Below are positions 11,703 through 23,395 of a stretch of 64,000 nucleotides of DNA, in pieces. Origin of the DNA: Monoplex corrugatus (lineage: Eukaryota; Mollusca; Gastropoda; Littorinimorpha; Ranellidae). The first letter of the stretch is position 1, and each line of letters starts with the position of its first letter. A program made the translations under genes and the position numbers. Location: assembly GCA_030674185.1 (NCBI GenBank), contig JAPXFY010000031.1, positions 40,400,032-40,464,031 of the forward strand, read 5' to 3'. Below the pieces are notes generated by a model, which had not been told where the DNA came from, did no database searches, and worked only from the letters and a program-made list of their open reading frames with translations.

Positions 11703-11909
11703 CATGAGCATCCTGGTCCCATGCATGACGTGTTCCATGTCCAGCGTGCCGACTTCTTTTTGACGTCATCGTCTGCCATGACGTCATCTCGCTGTGGTGA
11801 TGACGTATCATCGTGCACGTGACTTTCTCCTGCACCATCTGTTCCACGTCGCCGGCGCCATATTGTTGTTGGTGTGCGTTGTGGGGCTGAGTCTCTGTTT
11901 TCTGTTCCT
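11703..11909 (-). CDS. Exon 4, duplicate of exon 3, with compensating frameshifts
   Basis: The acceptor is TGCCTGCAG before 11909 and the donor is CTCATG|GTGCGT at 11703/11702. The exon is 207 nt, phase 1 at both ends and open throughout. It is a clear paralogue of exon 3: both start EEQK and share QQQYGAGDVE-MV and the same last bases. Relative to exon 3 it has a lost T after ATGGTGCA, a 3-base gain in the TCATCAC region, and two more single-base losses (near 11746 and near 11718). The losses sum to minus three, so the frame ends correctly, but about 35 central codons are read in a different frame (RHHHSEMTSWQ instead of HVHDDTSSQRNDV). The exon 3-like reading persists in the shifted frame as HVHDDTSSPQRDDV. 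Either this is a genuine frame-swapped exon, a decaying pseudo-exon, or three base-call errors. Confidence 0.62.
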
Positions 11910-11919
11910 CTGCAGGCAA

Positions 11920-13050
11920 CAATGAAGCTGTTATTGTCCACATTTCACATGGTCAAAGCATGTTAACAGACAATGGAGTTGCTATTGTCCATTTAACAGC
12001 ATGGTCAAAGCATACTTAGAGACAATGGAGCAGTTATTGTCCATGTAACAACTTAGTTAAAGCATAGGCAATGGAGTTGTGATTGTCCATTTAACAACGT
12101 AGTTAAAGCATTTCAACAGACAATGGGAGTTGTTATTGTCCATTTAACAACATGGTCAAAGCATACTAACAGACAACTGGTCTTGTTGTTGTCTAATCAA
12201 CAACATGGTCAAAGCATACAAACAGACAATAGTGCTTGATATTGTCCATTTAACAACAAGGTCAAAGCATACAATACAGACAATAGTGCTGATATTGTCC
12301 ATTTAATCACAAAGGTCAAAGCATACAAACAGACAATGAGTCTGATTGTCCATTTAAGACATGGTCAAAGCATACAAACAGACAATAGTGCTGATATTGT
12401 CCATTTAATGACATGGTCAAAGCATACAAACAGACAATAGTGCTGATATTGTCCATTTAACAACAAGGTCAAAGCATACAAACAGACAATAGTGCAGATA
12501 TTGCCATGAATGAACAAGGTCAAAGCATACAAACATAACAATAGTGCTGATATTGTCATATAATTACAAGCAAGCATACATACAGACAATAGTGCTGATA
12601 TTTCCATTAATGAATGTCAAGCCTTCAAACCAGACAATAGTTTGCTGATATTGTCCATTTAACGTACAAGTTCAAAGCATACAAACAAACAATGGAGTTG
12701 TTATTGTCCATTTAACGACAAGGTCAAAGCATACAAACAGACAATAGTGCTGATATTGTCCATTTAACGACAAGGTCAAAGCATACAAACAAACAATGGA
12801 GTTGTTATTGTCCATTTAACGACAAGGTCAAAGCATACAAACAGACAATAGTGCTGATATTGTCCATTTAACGACAAGGTCAAAGCATACAAACAGACAA
12901 TAGTGCTGATATTGTCCATTTAACAACATGGTCAAAGCATACAAACAGACAATAGTGCTGATATTGTCCATTTAACAACATGGTCAAAGCATACTAACAA
13001 ACAATGGAGTTGTTATTGTCCATGTAACAATATGGTCAAAGCATTACACC
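11920..13050. repeat. Minisatellite, 52-bp unit, beside exon 4 acceptor
   Basis: About 21 copies of a 52-bp unit with GGTCAAAGCATACAAACAG, ACAATAGTGCTGATATTGTC and CATTTAAC. The first degenerate copy (GAAGCTGTTATTGTCCACAT) starts within about 20 bases of the exon 4 acceptor. A subset has AATGGAGTTGTTATTG in place of AATAGTGCTGATATTG. Confidence 0.93.
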
Positions 13051-13089
13051 AGATAGAAGCAAACCTGACGTTGACACAATGAGAATAAT

Positions 13090-13940
13090 AATGACCACAA
13101 CATGAACAGTCATGTTATATTTCACAACAGGTTTTGCCTGCTATTTTTCTCTGAAATTTCCTGCCTTCCACTCTTCTTGTTTTCTAGTCTTTCTTCCATT
13201 TCTTCTTCTTTGCATGCCTTGTACTTTCTTGTTTTCTTTTGGTCCCTTTTTATCCACTGGACGAGGCGGCAGGGAAGTTTTTAGTCCTCTTCTTATTATC
13301 CATTGTTTGGTGTTGTTTGTGGTCTGTTTGTGACCGTGCATTCGCGCTTGACAAAGGCCGGTTGGCCGAAAATTTGCGCTTGTCTTGTCTTGATGTGCTG
13401 AATACGCGCTTACTTTGGTTTGCTTGTTCTTCTGGTTCCGGTTTTTTTTTGTTTGTTTTTTCGTTTTTTGTTTTGTTTTTGCTATTTGTTTGTTTGTTTG
13501 TTGTTATGGTGTCTGGAAATTTTCCAGTTTAAGTTCCCGTTCGAATGCCAGTGTGTTGTTGTTTGTTATTGTATCATGGTTCAGCAACATCTAGCCATGG
13601 ATGTGGCCGTTTTTTGTTTTCTTTCTTTTTCTTTTTCTTTTTTTCTGTTTTTTTTTTTTTTTCATGGTCATGCCACATGTATCGATGAATGTGGCCGTTC
13701 ATATTTATTGTTGTTGTTGTTTGTTATTTTATCATGGTCAGTCAACATCTAGCCATGAACGTGGTTTCTTCTTTTTCTCGTCTTTTTCTTTTTTTTTTCT
13801 TTTCTTTCTTTCTTTTTTTTTTTCTTTTCTTTCTTTTTTATTTTCAGGCCACATTATTGATAAATATGGCGTTTATATTTGTTGTTGTTGTTTATTTTTA
13901 TTTTATCATGTTAGGCCACATGAATGTAGCGATTTTCCCC
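13090..13940. repeat. T-rich dispersed-repeat region with about four degenerate units
   Basis: 13130-13440 contains CGCTTGACAAAGGCCGGTTG GCCGAAAA-like sequence, a motif I associate with animal dispersed repeats. From 13555, TCATGGTCAxxCAACATCTA then GCCATG-ATGTGGCCGTT recurs about four times, separated by pure T/C runs and GTT runs. Coding is not supported: open frames are Phe/Leu-rich from the T runs. Confidence 0.6.
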
Positions 13941-13944
13941 GACA

Positions 13945-14110
13945 CATCAACACACACACACCACACACGCACGCACGCACACACACCACACACACACACA
14001 CACGCACGCACGCACGCACGCACACACACACGCGCGCGCGCGCGCGCGCACGCACGCATGCACACACACCACACACACACACCACACACAAACACACACA
14101 CACACACAGA
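13945..14110. repeat. (CA)n with (CG)n core beside exon 3 donor
   Basis: CA and CACG repeats with an uninterrupted alternating CG tract at about 14030-14050, a classic Z-DNA-prone sequence. On the minus strand the run begins directly inside intron 3 after the donor ATG|GTCTGTGTG. Confidence 0.95.
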
Positions 14111-14111
14111 C

Positions 14112-14318
14112 CATGAGCATCCTGGCTGCCATGCATGAGGTGTTCCGCGTCCAGAGTTCCCGATTTCTCCTTGACGTCATCCTCTGCCGTGACGTCATTT
14201 CGCTGTGATGACGTATCATCGTGCACGTGACTTTCTCCATGCACCATCTTTTCCACGTCACCGGCGCCATACTGTTGTTGGTGTGTGTTGGGGGGCTGTA
14301 CCTCTAACTTCTGCTCCT
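14112..14318 (-). CDS. Exon 3 of secreted acidic repeat protein (repeat unit 1)
   Basis: The acceptor CCCCCTTTACCGCAG lies before 14318 and the donor CTCATG|GTCTGT at 14112/14111. Length is 207 nt, 69 codons, phase 1 in and out. It encodes EEQKLEVQPPNTHQQQ, YGAGDVEKMVHGESHVHDD, then an acidic part with DVTAEDDVKEKSG and LDAEHLMHGSQDAH. The strings MVHGE, HVHD and EHLMHG recur in exon 5 in the same order. His next to Asp/Glu suggests divalent-metal binding, an inference only. Exon 3 was probably copied together with part of its 3' CA-rich intron to give exon 4 or the reverse; exon 3 keeps the coherent frame and is the better model of the unit. The reading frame is intact. Confidence 0.72.
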
Positions 14319-14403
14319 CTGCGGTAAAGGGGGATCAGTTGAACATGATTCATGTATTTTAATTCACTCATGTAGATAGAGATATAAAATTCATAGTACA
14401 ATG

Positions 14404-14901
14404 TACCGTAAATTTCGGGCTATTGGGTGCAGAGGTATATAAGGCGCACCCACTAAATTATAGAAAAATCTTAATTATATTCACACATAAGCCGCACTGG
14501 TTTATAAGCCGCACTTTTTCATTGGCCAGGTCGATCGCCTACAACTTGAAGGCTGCTTCGTAGGCATTACGTCGCGTTTTCGGCATGATGAGGGTGTACA
14601 CTTGAGCAGAGCAGATCTGAATACCGATCGAAATGCTTCAATGTGTGCGGATTTGATTTAAAACCCTGAACGGTTAACAGTTAACTCTTTTACGCGAACA
14701 GTTAACACTTTAATATGGAGCTCACCGAAAAATTCATGAACGGTAAACACGATTTTGGTGAGTTAAAGAGAAACTAAGAATATACGAGAAAGTGACGCTC
14801 CTGGGATCGGGAAAAATCCACAAATAAGCCACATCGTTTTATGAGCCGCAGGGGTTAAAGCTGGGGGAAAAGTCGCGGCTTATAGCCCGAACTTTACGGT
14901 A
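14404..14901. mobile_element. Inverted-repeat MITE with TA target duplication
   Basis: The left end is CCGTAAATTTCGGGCTATTG and the right end is GCTTATAGCCCGAACTTTACGG, which are inverted repeats. TA flanks both sides (14404-14405 and 14900-14901), giving an element of about 494 bp. Inside are repeats of ATAAGCCGCACT and ATAAGCC motifs, typical of a widespread animal MITE class mobilised in trans by a TA-targeting transposase. No open frame of note. It sits in intron 2, about 85 bases upstream of exon 3 in the gene's direction. Confidence 0.8.
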
Positions 14902-14907
14902 GTCTCA

Positions 14908-15065
14908 TCATCGTTATGTGCCCTGCCGCCTGGCGTTGGCGATCATGGCCCTCCACATGTATACATCTATCCTTTGTCGCCGCAAGTACATCTACCACCC
15001 TCTCTGTTCTCAGCCACCCTGCAGGTCCGTCCAATATTATCTCCCTGCGTCTGCCTGTAGTCTAG
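14908..15065 (-). mobile_element. Non-LTR retrotransposon 3' fragment, family B
   Basis: The minus strand encodes a remnant of the extreme C-terminus of a LINE polyprotein, with the WRAMIANA-RQGT-like end read from GGGCCATGATCGCCAACGCC, followed by the ATGATGA tail. The same end occurs at 43.97-44.03 and 51.83-51.88 kb. It is 5'-truncated and decayed. The rest of 15066-15440 is unique AT-rich sequence without features I recognise. Confidence 0.6.
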
Positions 15066-15439
15066 TCTATAACAATGACAGATTGATACAAATAGAAGAT
15101 ACAAACCCATTCACAAAGTAGAACCTCAGGATCATGCCTACGCATAGGCCTTACGCGTAGGCTTAAGGCTTATTCCATGATCATTTTGCGTCTTCTTCAT
15201 CACATGGCATCAGTGACATCAGCGCATATGGAATTTATTTCGAGCTTGTAGAAATCATCCTGAAAAACTGAAACTGATGTACGTCAGACATTTATTGATG
15301 AACGTTTATAGTTTTTTTTTATTTGGCTTTGTTGACTGCCTAAACCTCTGATCCACACGATACAGATTTCACATGGTGTTGTATGTTATCTTTCGTACTT
15401 GTTGTGACTGAAGAGGGTTGTGGTGTGCTACGCAGGTTA

Positions 15440-17065
15440 AAGGGCTTTGAATGCATGTCTTGACATGTTACTTTTCATGTTTTCGTCTCCATCTTTACTG
15501 ACTTCATTGTCAAGGTCATTAAACTTCTCTAGCTTTACTGACTTAAATGTCAAGGTCATTAAACTTCTCCATTTTACTGACTTTATTGTCAAGGTCATTA
15601 AACTTCTTCATCTTTACTGACTTTATTGTCAAGGTCATTAAACTTCTCCATTTTTACTTACTTTATTGTCAAGGTCATTAAACTTCTCCATTTTTACTGA
15701 CTTTATTGTCAAGGTCATTAAACTTCTTCATCTTTACTGACTTTATTGTCAAGGTCATTAAACTTCTTCATCTTTACTGACTTTATTGTCAAGGTCATTA
15801 AACTTCTCCATTTTTACTGACTTTATTGTCAAGGTCATTAATCTTCTTCATCTTTACTGACTTAAATGTCAAGGTCTTTAAACTTCTCCATCTTTAATGA
15901 CTTAAATGTCAAGGTAATTAAACTTCTTCATCTTTACTGACTTTATTGTCAAGGTCATTGAACTTCTCCATCTCTACTGACTTCACTGTCAAGGTCATTA
16001 AATCAAACTTCTCCATTTTTACTGATTTCATTGTCAAGGTCATTAAACTTCTTCATCTTTACTGACTTCATTGTCAAGGTCATTAAACTTCTCCATCTTT
16101 ACTGACTTCCTTGTCAAGGTCATCAAACTTCTCCATCTTTACTGATTTCATAGTCAAGGTCATTAAATCAAACTTCTCCATTTTTACTGATTTCATTGTC
16201 AAGGTCATTAAACTTCTTCATCTTTACTGACTTCATTGTCAAGGTCATTAAACTTCTCCATCTTTACTGACTCCTTGTCAAGGTCATCAAACTTCTCCAT
16301 CTTTACTGATTTCATAGTCAAGGTCATTAAATCAAACTTCTCCATCTTTACTGATTTCATAGTCAAGGTTATTAAATCAAACTTCTCCATCTTTACTGAT
16401 TTCATTGTCAAGGTCATTAAATTAAACTTCTCCATTTTTACTGATTTCATAGTCAAGGTCATTAAATTAAACTTCTCCATCTTTACTGACTTCCTTGTCA
16501 AGGTCATCAAACTTCTCCATTCTTTACTGATTTCATAGTCAAGGTCATTAAATCAAACTTCTCCATATTTACTGATTTCATAGTCAAGGTCATTAAATCC
16601 AAACTTCTCAACTCATTTTTACTGATTTCATAGTCAAGGTTATTATAATCAAAACTTCTCCATTTTTACTGATTTCATCAAGTCAAGGTCATTAAATCAA
16701 ACTTCTCCATCTTTACTGATTTCATAGTCAAGGTTATTAAATCAAACTTCTCCATTTTACTGATTTCATAGTCAAGGTCATTAAATCAAACTTCTCCATC
16801 TTTACTGATTTCATAGTCAAGGTTATTAAATCAAACTTCTCCTATATTTACTGATTTCATAGTCAAGGTCATTAAATCAAACTTCTCCATATTTACTGAT
16901 TTCATAGTCAAGGTCATTAAATCAAACTTCTCCATATTTACTGATTTCATAGTCAAGGTCTTTGAACTTCTCCATATTTACTGATTTCATAGTCAAGGTC
17001 ATTAAATCAAACTTCTCCATTTTACTGATTTCATAGTCAAGGTCTTTGAACTTCTCCACCTCTGT
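15440..17065. repeat. Minisatellite, 40-bp then 45-bp unit
   Basis: About 37 copies. The left block (to about 16000) uses a 40-bp unit with TTTACTGACTTTATTGTCAA and GGTCATTAAACTTCT; the right block uses a 45-bp unit with TTTACTGATTTCATAGTCAA and GGTCATTAAATCAAACTTCT, the extra bases being AATCA. Intron 2 sequence. Confidence 0.94.
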
Positions 17066-17427
17066 TGACTACATTGATGCTGTCCCCTCACATGTAGACT
17101 GTCCAACTGTATTCAGTAGTGGCTCTTACTGGGACACGGAACACACAACAACAACAGATAAATTGGTGCATAACTATACAGATATTGAATAAATAAACAC
17201 ACAAATAAATGAATGAATTCAAAAATAAATGAATTAATGAATGAATAAACAAATAAAGAAATGGTTTCAAAATAAATATGTGAATAAATAGATAAAACAG
17301 TTGTTTCAAGAGATCAACTGTTTCAGAAACATTACCAGTTAAACTGAATACACAACAGATTAAACATGACTGGAAGATGCTGGTTATGTCATGTAAGATG
17401 ATTTGTGGAACTCAGCATCCTGTAGGA
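17066..17427. other. Unique stretch with AAATGAAT-rich segment
   Basis: No gene seen. 17180-17300 is rich in AAATGAAT/AATAAATA words, an imperfect microsatellite. The flanks are unique. Confidence 0.5.
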
Positions 17428-17432
17428 GTGTG

Positions 17433-17517
<85 letters not shown>

Positions 17518-17538
17518 TGTGTGTGTGTATGTGTGTGT

Positions 17539-17588
<50 letters not shown>

Positions 17589-17603
17589 TGTATGTGTGTG
17601 TGT
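17428..17603. repeat. (TG)n microsatellite
   Basis: Nearly pure TG with rare TA interruptions. It is followed by GACAACTTGGGTCAAGG (17654) and a second TG tract. Confidence 0.97.
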
Positions 17604-17711
17604 AAGAGCGAGCGAGAGGGAGGGAAACAAAGAGAGGGTGAGAGATACAGAATGACAACTTGGGTCAAGGCTCCCACGCCTAGAAGACAGTGTACTCTAG
17701 CTCAGCATCCT

Positions 17712-17860
17712 CTGGTGTGTGTGTGTGTGTGTCTCTGTGTGTGTGTGTCTCTGTATGTGTGTGTGTGTGTGTGTGTGTGTTATGTGTGTGTGTGTGTCTG
17801 TCTGTGTGCATGCGTGTATCTGTGTCTATGTCTGTGAGTCTGTATCTGTGTCTGTGTGCT
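17712..17860. repeat. (TG)n / (TCTG)n microsatellite
   Basis: TG repeat with CTCTGTG and TCTGTC variants, ending about 90 bases from the exon 2 donor. Confidence 0.95.
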
Positions 17861-17951
17861 TTTTGATATGGATTTTTTTACAATACAGAAATGAAATCAA
17901 TATCATTTTTATCACTATTATCAGTGAGGTATTGATTCTTAAGGTCCATAC

Positions 17952-18251
17952 GTAGATCCTCTCCATGGCTGACTGTTTGTGTGTTACTGTCTTCTTCAGA
18001 GTTGTCCAAAGCGGTTGAATCATGTTGAGTTTGAGAAACTGGACTCTTTTGGTAGGGGTCGTGGTGAGCCTGTTCAGAAGTTTCAAGGGTGCTGATTTCT
18101 TGCCCAGAGTTTTCTTGTGCTTGTTGTGAATTGTCGATAGAGTTCTGTGCCATATCCGTGTTGGTTTGAGGCTCCTCACCGGTAGGTGGAGCTGCCGTGT
18201 GAGCCATGTTTTCCCTGGTTGTGTCGTCATCACTGACGTCATTACTGGAGG
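17952..18251 (-). CDS. Exon 2 of secreted acidic protein, disordered Gln/Ser/Asp-rich
   Basis: The acceptor is TCGTTCCAG before 18251 and the preferred donor is CTAC|GTATGG at 17952/17951. That makes 300 nt, phase 1 at both ends. The split codon joins the exon 1 terminal G to CC, giving Ala. It encodes about 100 residues of low-complexity acidic sequence: SSNDVSDDDTTRENMAHTAA, then segments rich in Gln, Ser, Thr, Glu (for example SQQAQENSGQE and DNSEEDSNTQ), ending HGEDL. No domain, Cys or transmembrane segment; it looks like an extended linker behind the signal peptide. An alternative acceptor (CCTCCAG) would use another frame but that frame runs into a different, less protein-like sequence. 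The in-frame ATG at 18207 could start a shorter form. The donor is the least certain boundary. Confidence 0.6.
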
Positions 18252-18540
18252 CTGGAACGATTCAGTAAGAACAAATGACTGACGTCTTTTTTCGACTTCT
18301 GTGTGCATGATATGATGCGCAAAAAGAGTCCCAGCTCCCAGGCAGATTCTGTGAAGTTTTTGGCTGTCGGCGAAACGATCGCTACAACTGAAGGTTCTGA
18401 AAGCTTCATTGCACCAGTCGACCAATGAACGGAATGAATTCTTTTGCTGAAGCATTCAGAAAAACTCCAATAATGAAGAAAATAAAGTTCTGCTGAAGGT
18501 ACTACCCTCGCCCCCACCCCCAACCCCCACCCCATCTACC
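18252..18540. other. Unique intron 1 segment next to exon 2
   Basis: About 290 bases of unique sequence between the exon 2 acceptor and the 45-bp array. An open frame continues through it on the minus strand but has no supported start. The last part is C-rich (CCCCCACCCCCAACCCCCAC). Confidence 0.45.
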
Positions 18541-21500
18541 CAGCAATCCTGTCAACATCATTATCACTGTCATCAAACTAAAGGTACCACCACCACCACC
18601 ACAACGATCATATTGCTGTCATCAAACTTAACGTACCATCCCCCACACCCATCATATTGCTGTCATCAAACTGAACGTACCACCACCACCACCCCGATAA
18701 TATTGCTGTCATCAAACTGAACGTACCATTCCCCCCCCCCCCCCATCATATTGCTGTCATCAAACTGAACGTACCACCACTACCATCCCCATCATATTGC
18801 TGTCATCAAACTGAACGCACCACCTTCCCCCCCCACCCCCCGATCATATTGCTGTCATCAAACTGAACGTACAACCACCACCATCCCCATCATATTGCTG
18901 TCATCAAACAGAACGTAACACCACCACCACCACCATCATATTGCTGTCATCAAACTGAACGTACAACCACCACCATCCCCATCATATTGCTGTCATCAAA
19001 CTGAACGTACCACCACCATCACCCCTATCATATTGCTGTCATCAAACTGAACGTACCACCACCATCCCCATCATATTGCTGTCATCAAACTGAACGTACC
19101 ACCACCATCCCCATCATATTGCTGTCATCAAACTGAACGTACCACCACCACCACCACCATCATATTGCTGTCATCAAACTGAACGTACAACCACCACCAT
19201 CCCCATCATATTGCTGTCATCAAACAGAACGTACCACCACCACCACCACCATCATATTGCTGTCATCAAACTGAACGTACAACCACCACCATCCCCATCA
19301 TATTGATGTCATCAAACTGAACGTACCACCACCATCACTCCCATCATATTGCTGTCATCAAACTGAACGTACCACCACCACCCCCATCATGTTGCTGTCA
19401 TCAAACTGAACGTACAACTACCACCACCCCCATCATATTGCTGTCATCAAACTGAATGTACCACTAGCACTACCACCATCCCCATCATATTGCTGTCATC
19501 AAACTGAACGTACCACCACCACCACCCCCATCATATTGCTGTCATCAAACTGAACGTACCACCACCACCACCCCCATCATATTGCTGTCATCAAACTGAA
19601 CGTACCACTACCACCACCCCCATCATATTGCTGTCATCAAACTGAACGTACCACCACCACCACCCCCATCATATTGCTGTCATCAAACTGAACGTACCAC
19701 TACCACCACCCCCATCATATTGCTGTCATCAAACTGAACGTACCACCACCACCACCCCCATCATATTGCTGTCATCAAACTGAACGTACCACCACCACCA
19801 CCCCCATCATATTGCTGTCATCAAACTGAACTTACCACCACCACCACCCCCATCATATTGCTGTCATCAAACTGAACGTACCACCACCATCACCCGATCA
19901 TATTGCTGTCATCAAACTGAACGTACCACCACCATCACCCCGATCATATTGCTGTCATCAAACTGAACGTACCACCATCACCCCCATCATATTGCTGTCA
20001 TCAAACTGAACGTACCACCACCATCACCCCGATCATATTGCTGTCATCAAACTGAACTTACCACCACCACCACCCCCATCATATTGCTGTCATCAAACTG
20101 AACGTACCACCACCATCACCCCATCATATTGCTGTCATCAAACTGTACGTACCACCATCACCCCCATCATATTGCTGTCATCAAATGAACGTACCACCAT
20201 CACCCATCATATTGCTGTCATCAAACTGAACGTACCACCACCACCCATCTATCTACACGACCCACCATCCCCATTATTGCTGTCATCAAACTGAACGTAC
20301 CACCACCACCACCCCATCATATTGCTGTCATCAAACTGAACGTACACCACCACACCCCCATCATATTGCTGTCATCAAACTGAACGTACCACCACCATCA
20401 CCCCATCATATTGCTGTCATCAAACTGAACGTACCACCACCATCACCCCCATCATATTGCTGTCATCAAACTGAACGTACCACCACCATCACCCCCATCA
20501 TATTGCTGTCATCAAACTGAACGTACCACCACCATCACCCCCATCATATTGCTGTCATCAAACTGAACGTACCACCACCACACCCCCATCATATTGCTGT
20601 CATCAAACTGAACGTACCACCACCATCACCACCCATCATATATTGCTGTCATCAAACTGAACGTAACCACCACCACCCCCATCATATTGCTGTCATCAAA
20701 CTGAACGTACCACCACCACCACCCCCATCATATTGCTGTCATCAAACTGAACGTACCACCACCACCACCCCCATCATATTGCTGTCATCAAACTGAACGT
20801 ACCACCACCACACCCCCATCATATTGCTGTCATCAAACTGAACGTACCACCACCACCCCCATCATATTGCTGTCATCAAACTGAACGTACCACCACCACA
20901 CCCCCATCATATTGCTGTCATCAAACTGAACGTACCACCACCACCCCATCATATTGCTGTCATCAAACTGAACGTACCACCACCATCACCCCCATCATAT
21001 TGCTGTCATCAAACTGAACGTACCACCACCACCACCCCATCATATTGCTGTCATCAAACTGAACGTACCACCACACCACCCCATCATATTGCTGTCATCA
21101 AACTGAACGTACCACCACCACCACCCCCATCATATTGCTGCGATCAAACTAAACGTACCACACCACCACTCCGATCATATTGCTGTATCAAACTGAACGT
21201 ACCACTACCACCACCCCATCATATTGCTGTCATCCAACTGAACGTACCACTACACTCCACCACCCATCTATTGCTGTCATCAAACTGAACGTACCACCAC
21301 CACCACCATCATATTGCTGTCATCAAACTGAACGTACCACACACCACCCCCATATATTGCTGTCATCAAACTGAACGTACCACCATCACCCCATCATATT
21401 GCTGTCATCAAACTGAACGTACCCACCACCACCCCCATCATATTGCTGTCATCAAACTGAACGTACCACACCACCACCCCCATCATATTGCTGTCATCAA

Positions 21501-23395
21501 ACTGAACGTACCACCACCACACCCCATCATATTGCTGTCATCAAACTGAACGTACCACACCACCACCCCCATCATATTGCTGTCATCAAACTGAACGTAC
21601 CACACCACCCCCATCATATTGCTGTCATCAAACTGAACGTACACACCACCACCCCATCATATTGCTGTCATCAAACTGAACGTACCACCACCACACCCCC
21701 ATCATATTGCTGTCATCAAACTGAACGTACCACCACACCCCCATCATATTTGCTGTCATCAAACTGAACGTACACACCACACCCCATCATATTGCTGTCA
21801 TCAAACTGAACGTACCACCACCACACCCCCATCATATTGCTGTCATCAAACTGAACGTACCACACCACCACCCCCATCATATTGCTGTCATCAAACTGAA
21901 CGTACACCCACCATCACCCATCATATTGCTGTCATCAAACTGAACGTACCACCACCACCACCCCATCATATTGCTGTCATCAAACTGAACGTACCAACAC
22001 CACCCCCCATCATATTGCTGTCATCAAACTGAACGTACCACCACACCACCTCCCATCATATTGCTGTCATCAAACTGAACGTACCACCACCACCCCCATC
22101 ATATTGCTGTCATCAAACTGAACGTACCACCACCATCACCCATCATATTGCTGTCATCAAACTGAACGTACAACCACCACCCCCATCATATTGCTGTCAT
22201 CAAACTGAACGTACCACCACACCACCCCATCATATTGCTGTCATCAAACTGAACGTACCACCACCACCACCCCCATCATATTGCTGTCATCAAACTGAAC
22301 GTACCACACCACCACCCCCATCATATTGCTGTCATCAAACTGAACGTACCACCACTACCACCCCATCATATTGCTGTCATCAAACTGAACGTACACACCA
22401 CACCCCCATCATATTGCTGTCATCAAACTGAACGTACCACCACCACCACCCCCATCATATTGCTGTCATCAAACTGAACGTACACACCACACCCCATCAT
22501 ATTGCTGTCATCAAACTGAACGTACCCACCCACCCCATCATATTGCTGTCATCAAACTGAACGTACCACCACACCACCCCCATCATATTGCTGTCATCAA
22601 TGAAAAAAAAAAAATACCACCACCACCCCATCATATTGCTGTCATCAAACTGAACGTACCACCACCATCACCCCCATCATATTGCTGTCATCAAACTGAA
22701 CGTACCACCACCACCACCCCCATCATATTGCTGTCATCAAACTGAACGTACCACCACCATTACCACCCCCATCATATTGCTGTCATCAAACTGAACGTAC
22801 CACCACCACCACCCCATCATATTGCTGTCATCAAACTGAACGTACCACCACCATCCACCCCCATCATATTGTGTCATCAAACTGAACGTACCTCCACCAT
22901 ACCACCCCCTCATATTGCTGTCATCAAACTGAACGTACCACCACCATCACCCCATCATATTGCTGTCATCAAACTGAACGTACACACCACTCACTCACCC
23001 ATCATATTGCTGTCATCAAACTGAACGTATCCACCTACCACCCCCATCATATTGCTGTCATCAAACTGAACGTACCACCACCACCCCCATCATATTGCTG
23101 TCATCAAACTGAACGTACCACCACCTCACCCCATCATATTGCTGTCATCAAACTGAACGTATCACACCACTACCACCCCCATCATATTGCTGTCATCAAA
23201 CTGAACGTACCACCACACCCCCCCATCATATTGCTGTCATCAAACTGAACGTACCACCATCACCCCCATCATATTGCTGTCATCAAACTGAACGTACCAC
23301 CACCACCCCCATCATATTGCTGTCATCAAACTGAACGTACCACCACCACCACCCCCATCATATTGCTGTCATCAAACTGAACGTACCACCAGCAT
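18541..23395. repeat. Minisatellite, about 45-bp unit, about 108 copies
   Basis: The unit is ATCATATTGCTGTCATCAAA then CTGAACGTACCACCACCACC and CCCC. The ATATTGCTGTCATCAAACTG part is almost invariant, while the CCA/CCAT stretch varies in length between copies. One copy near 22600 carries a short A run (GAAAAAAAAAAAA) in place of CTGAACG. It fills the 3' part of intron 1. Confidence 0.97.
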
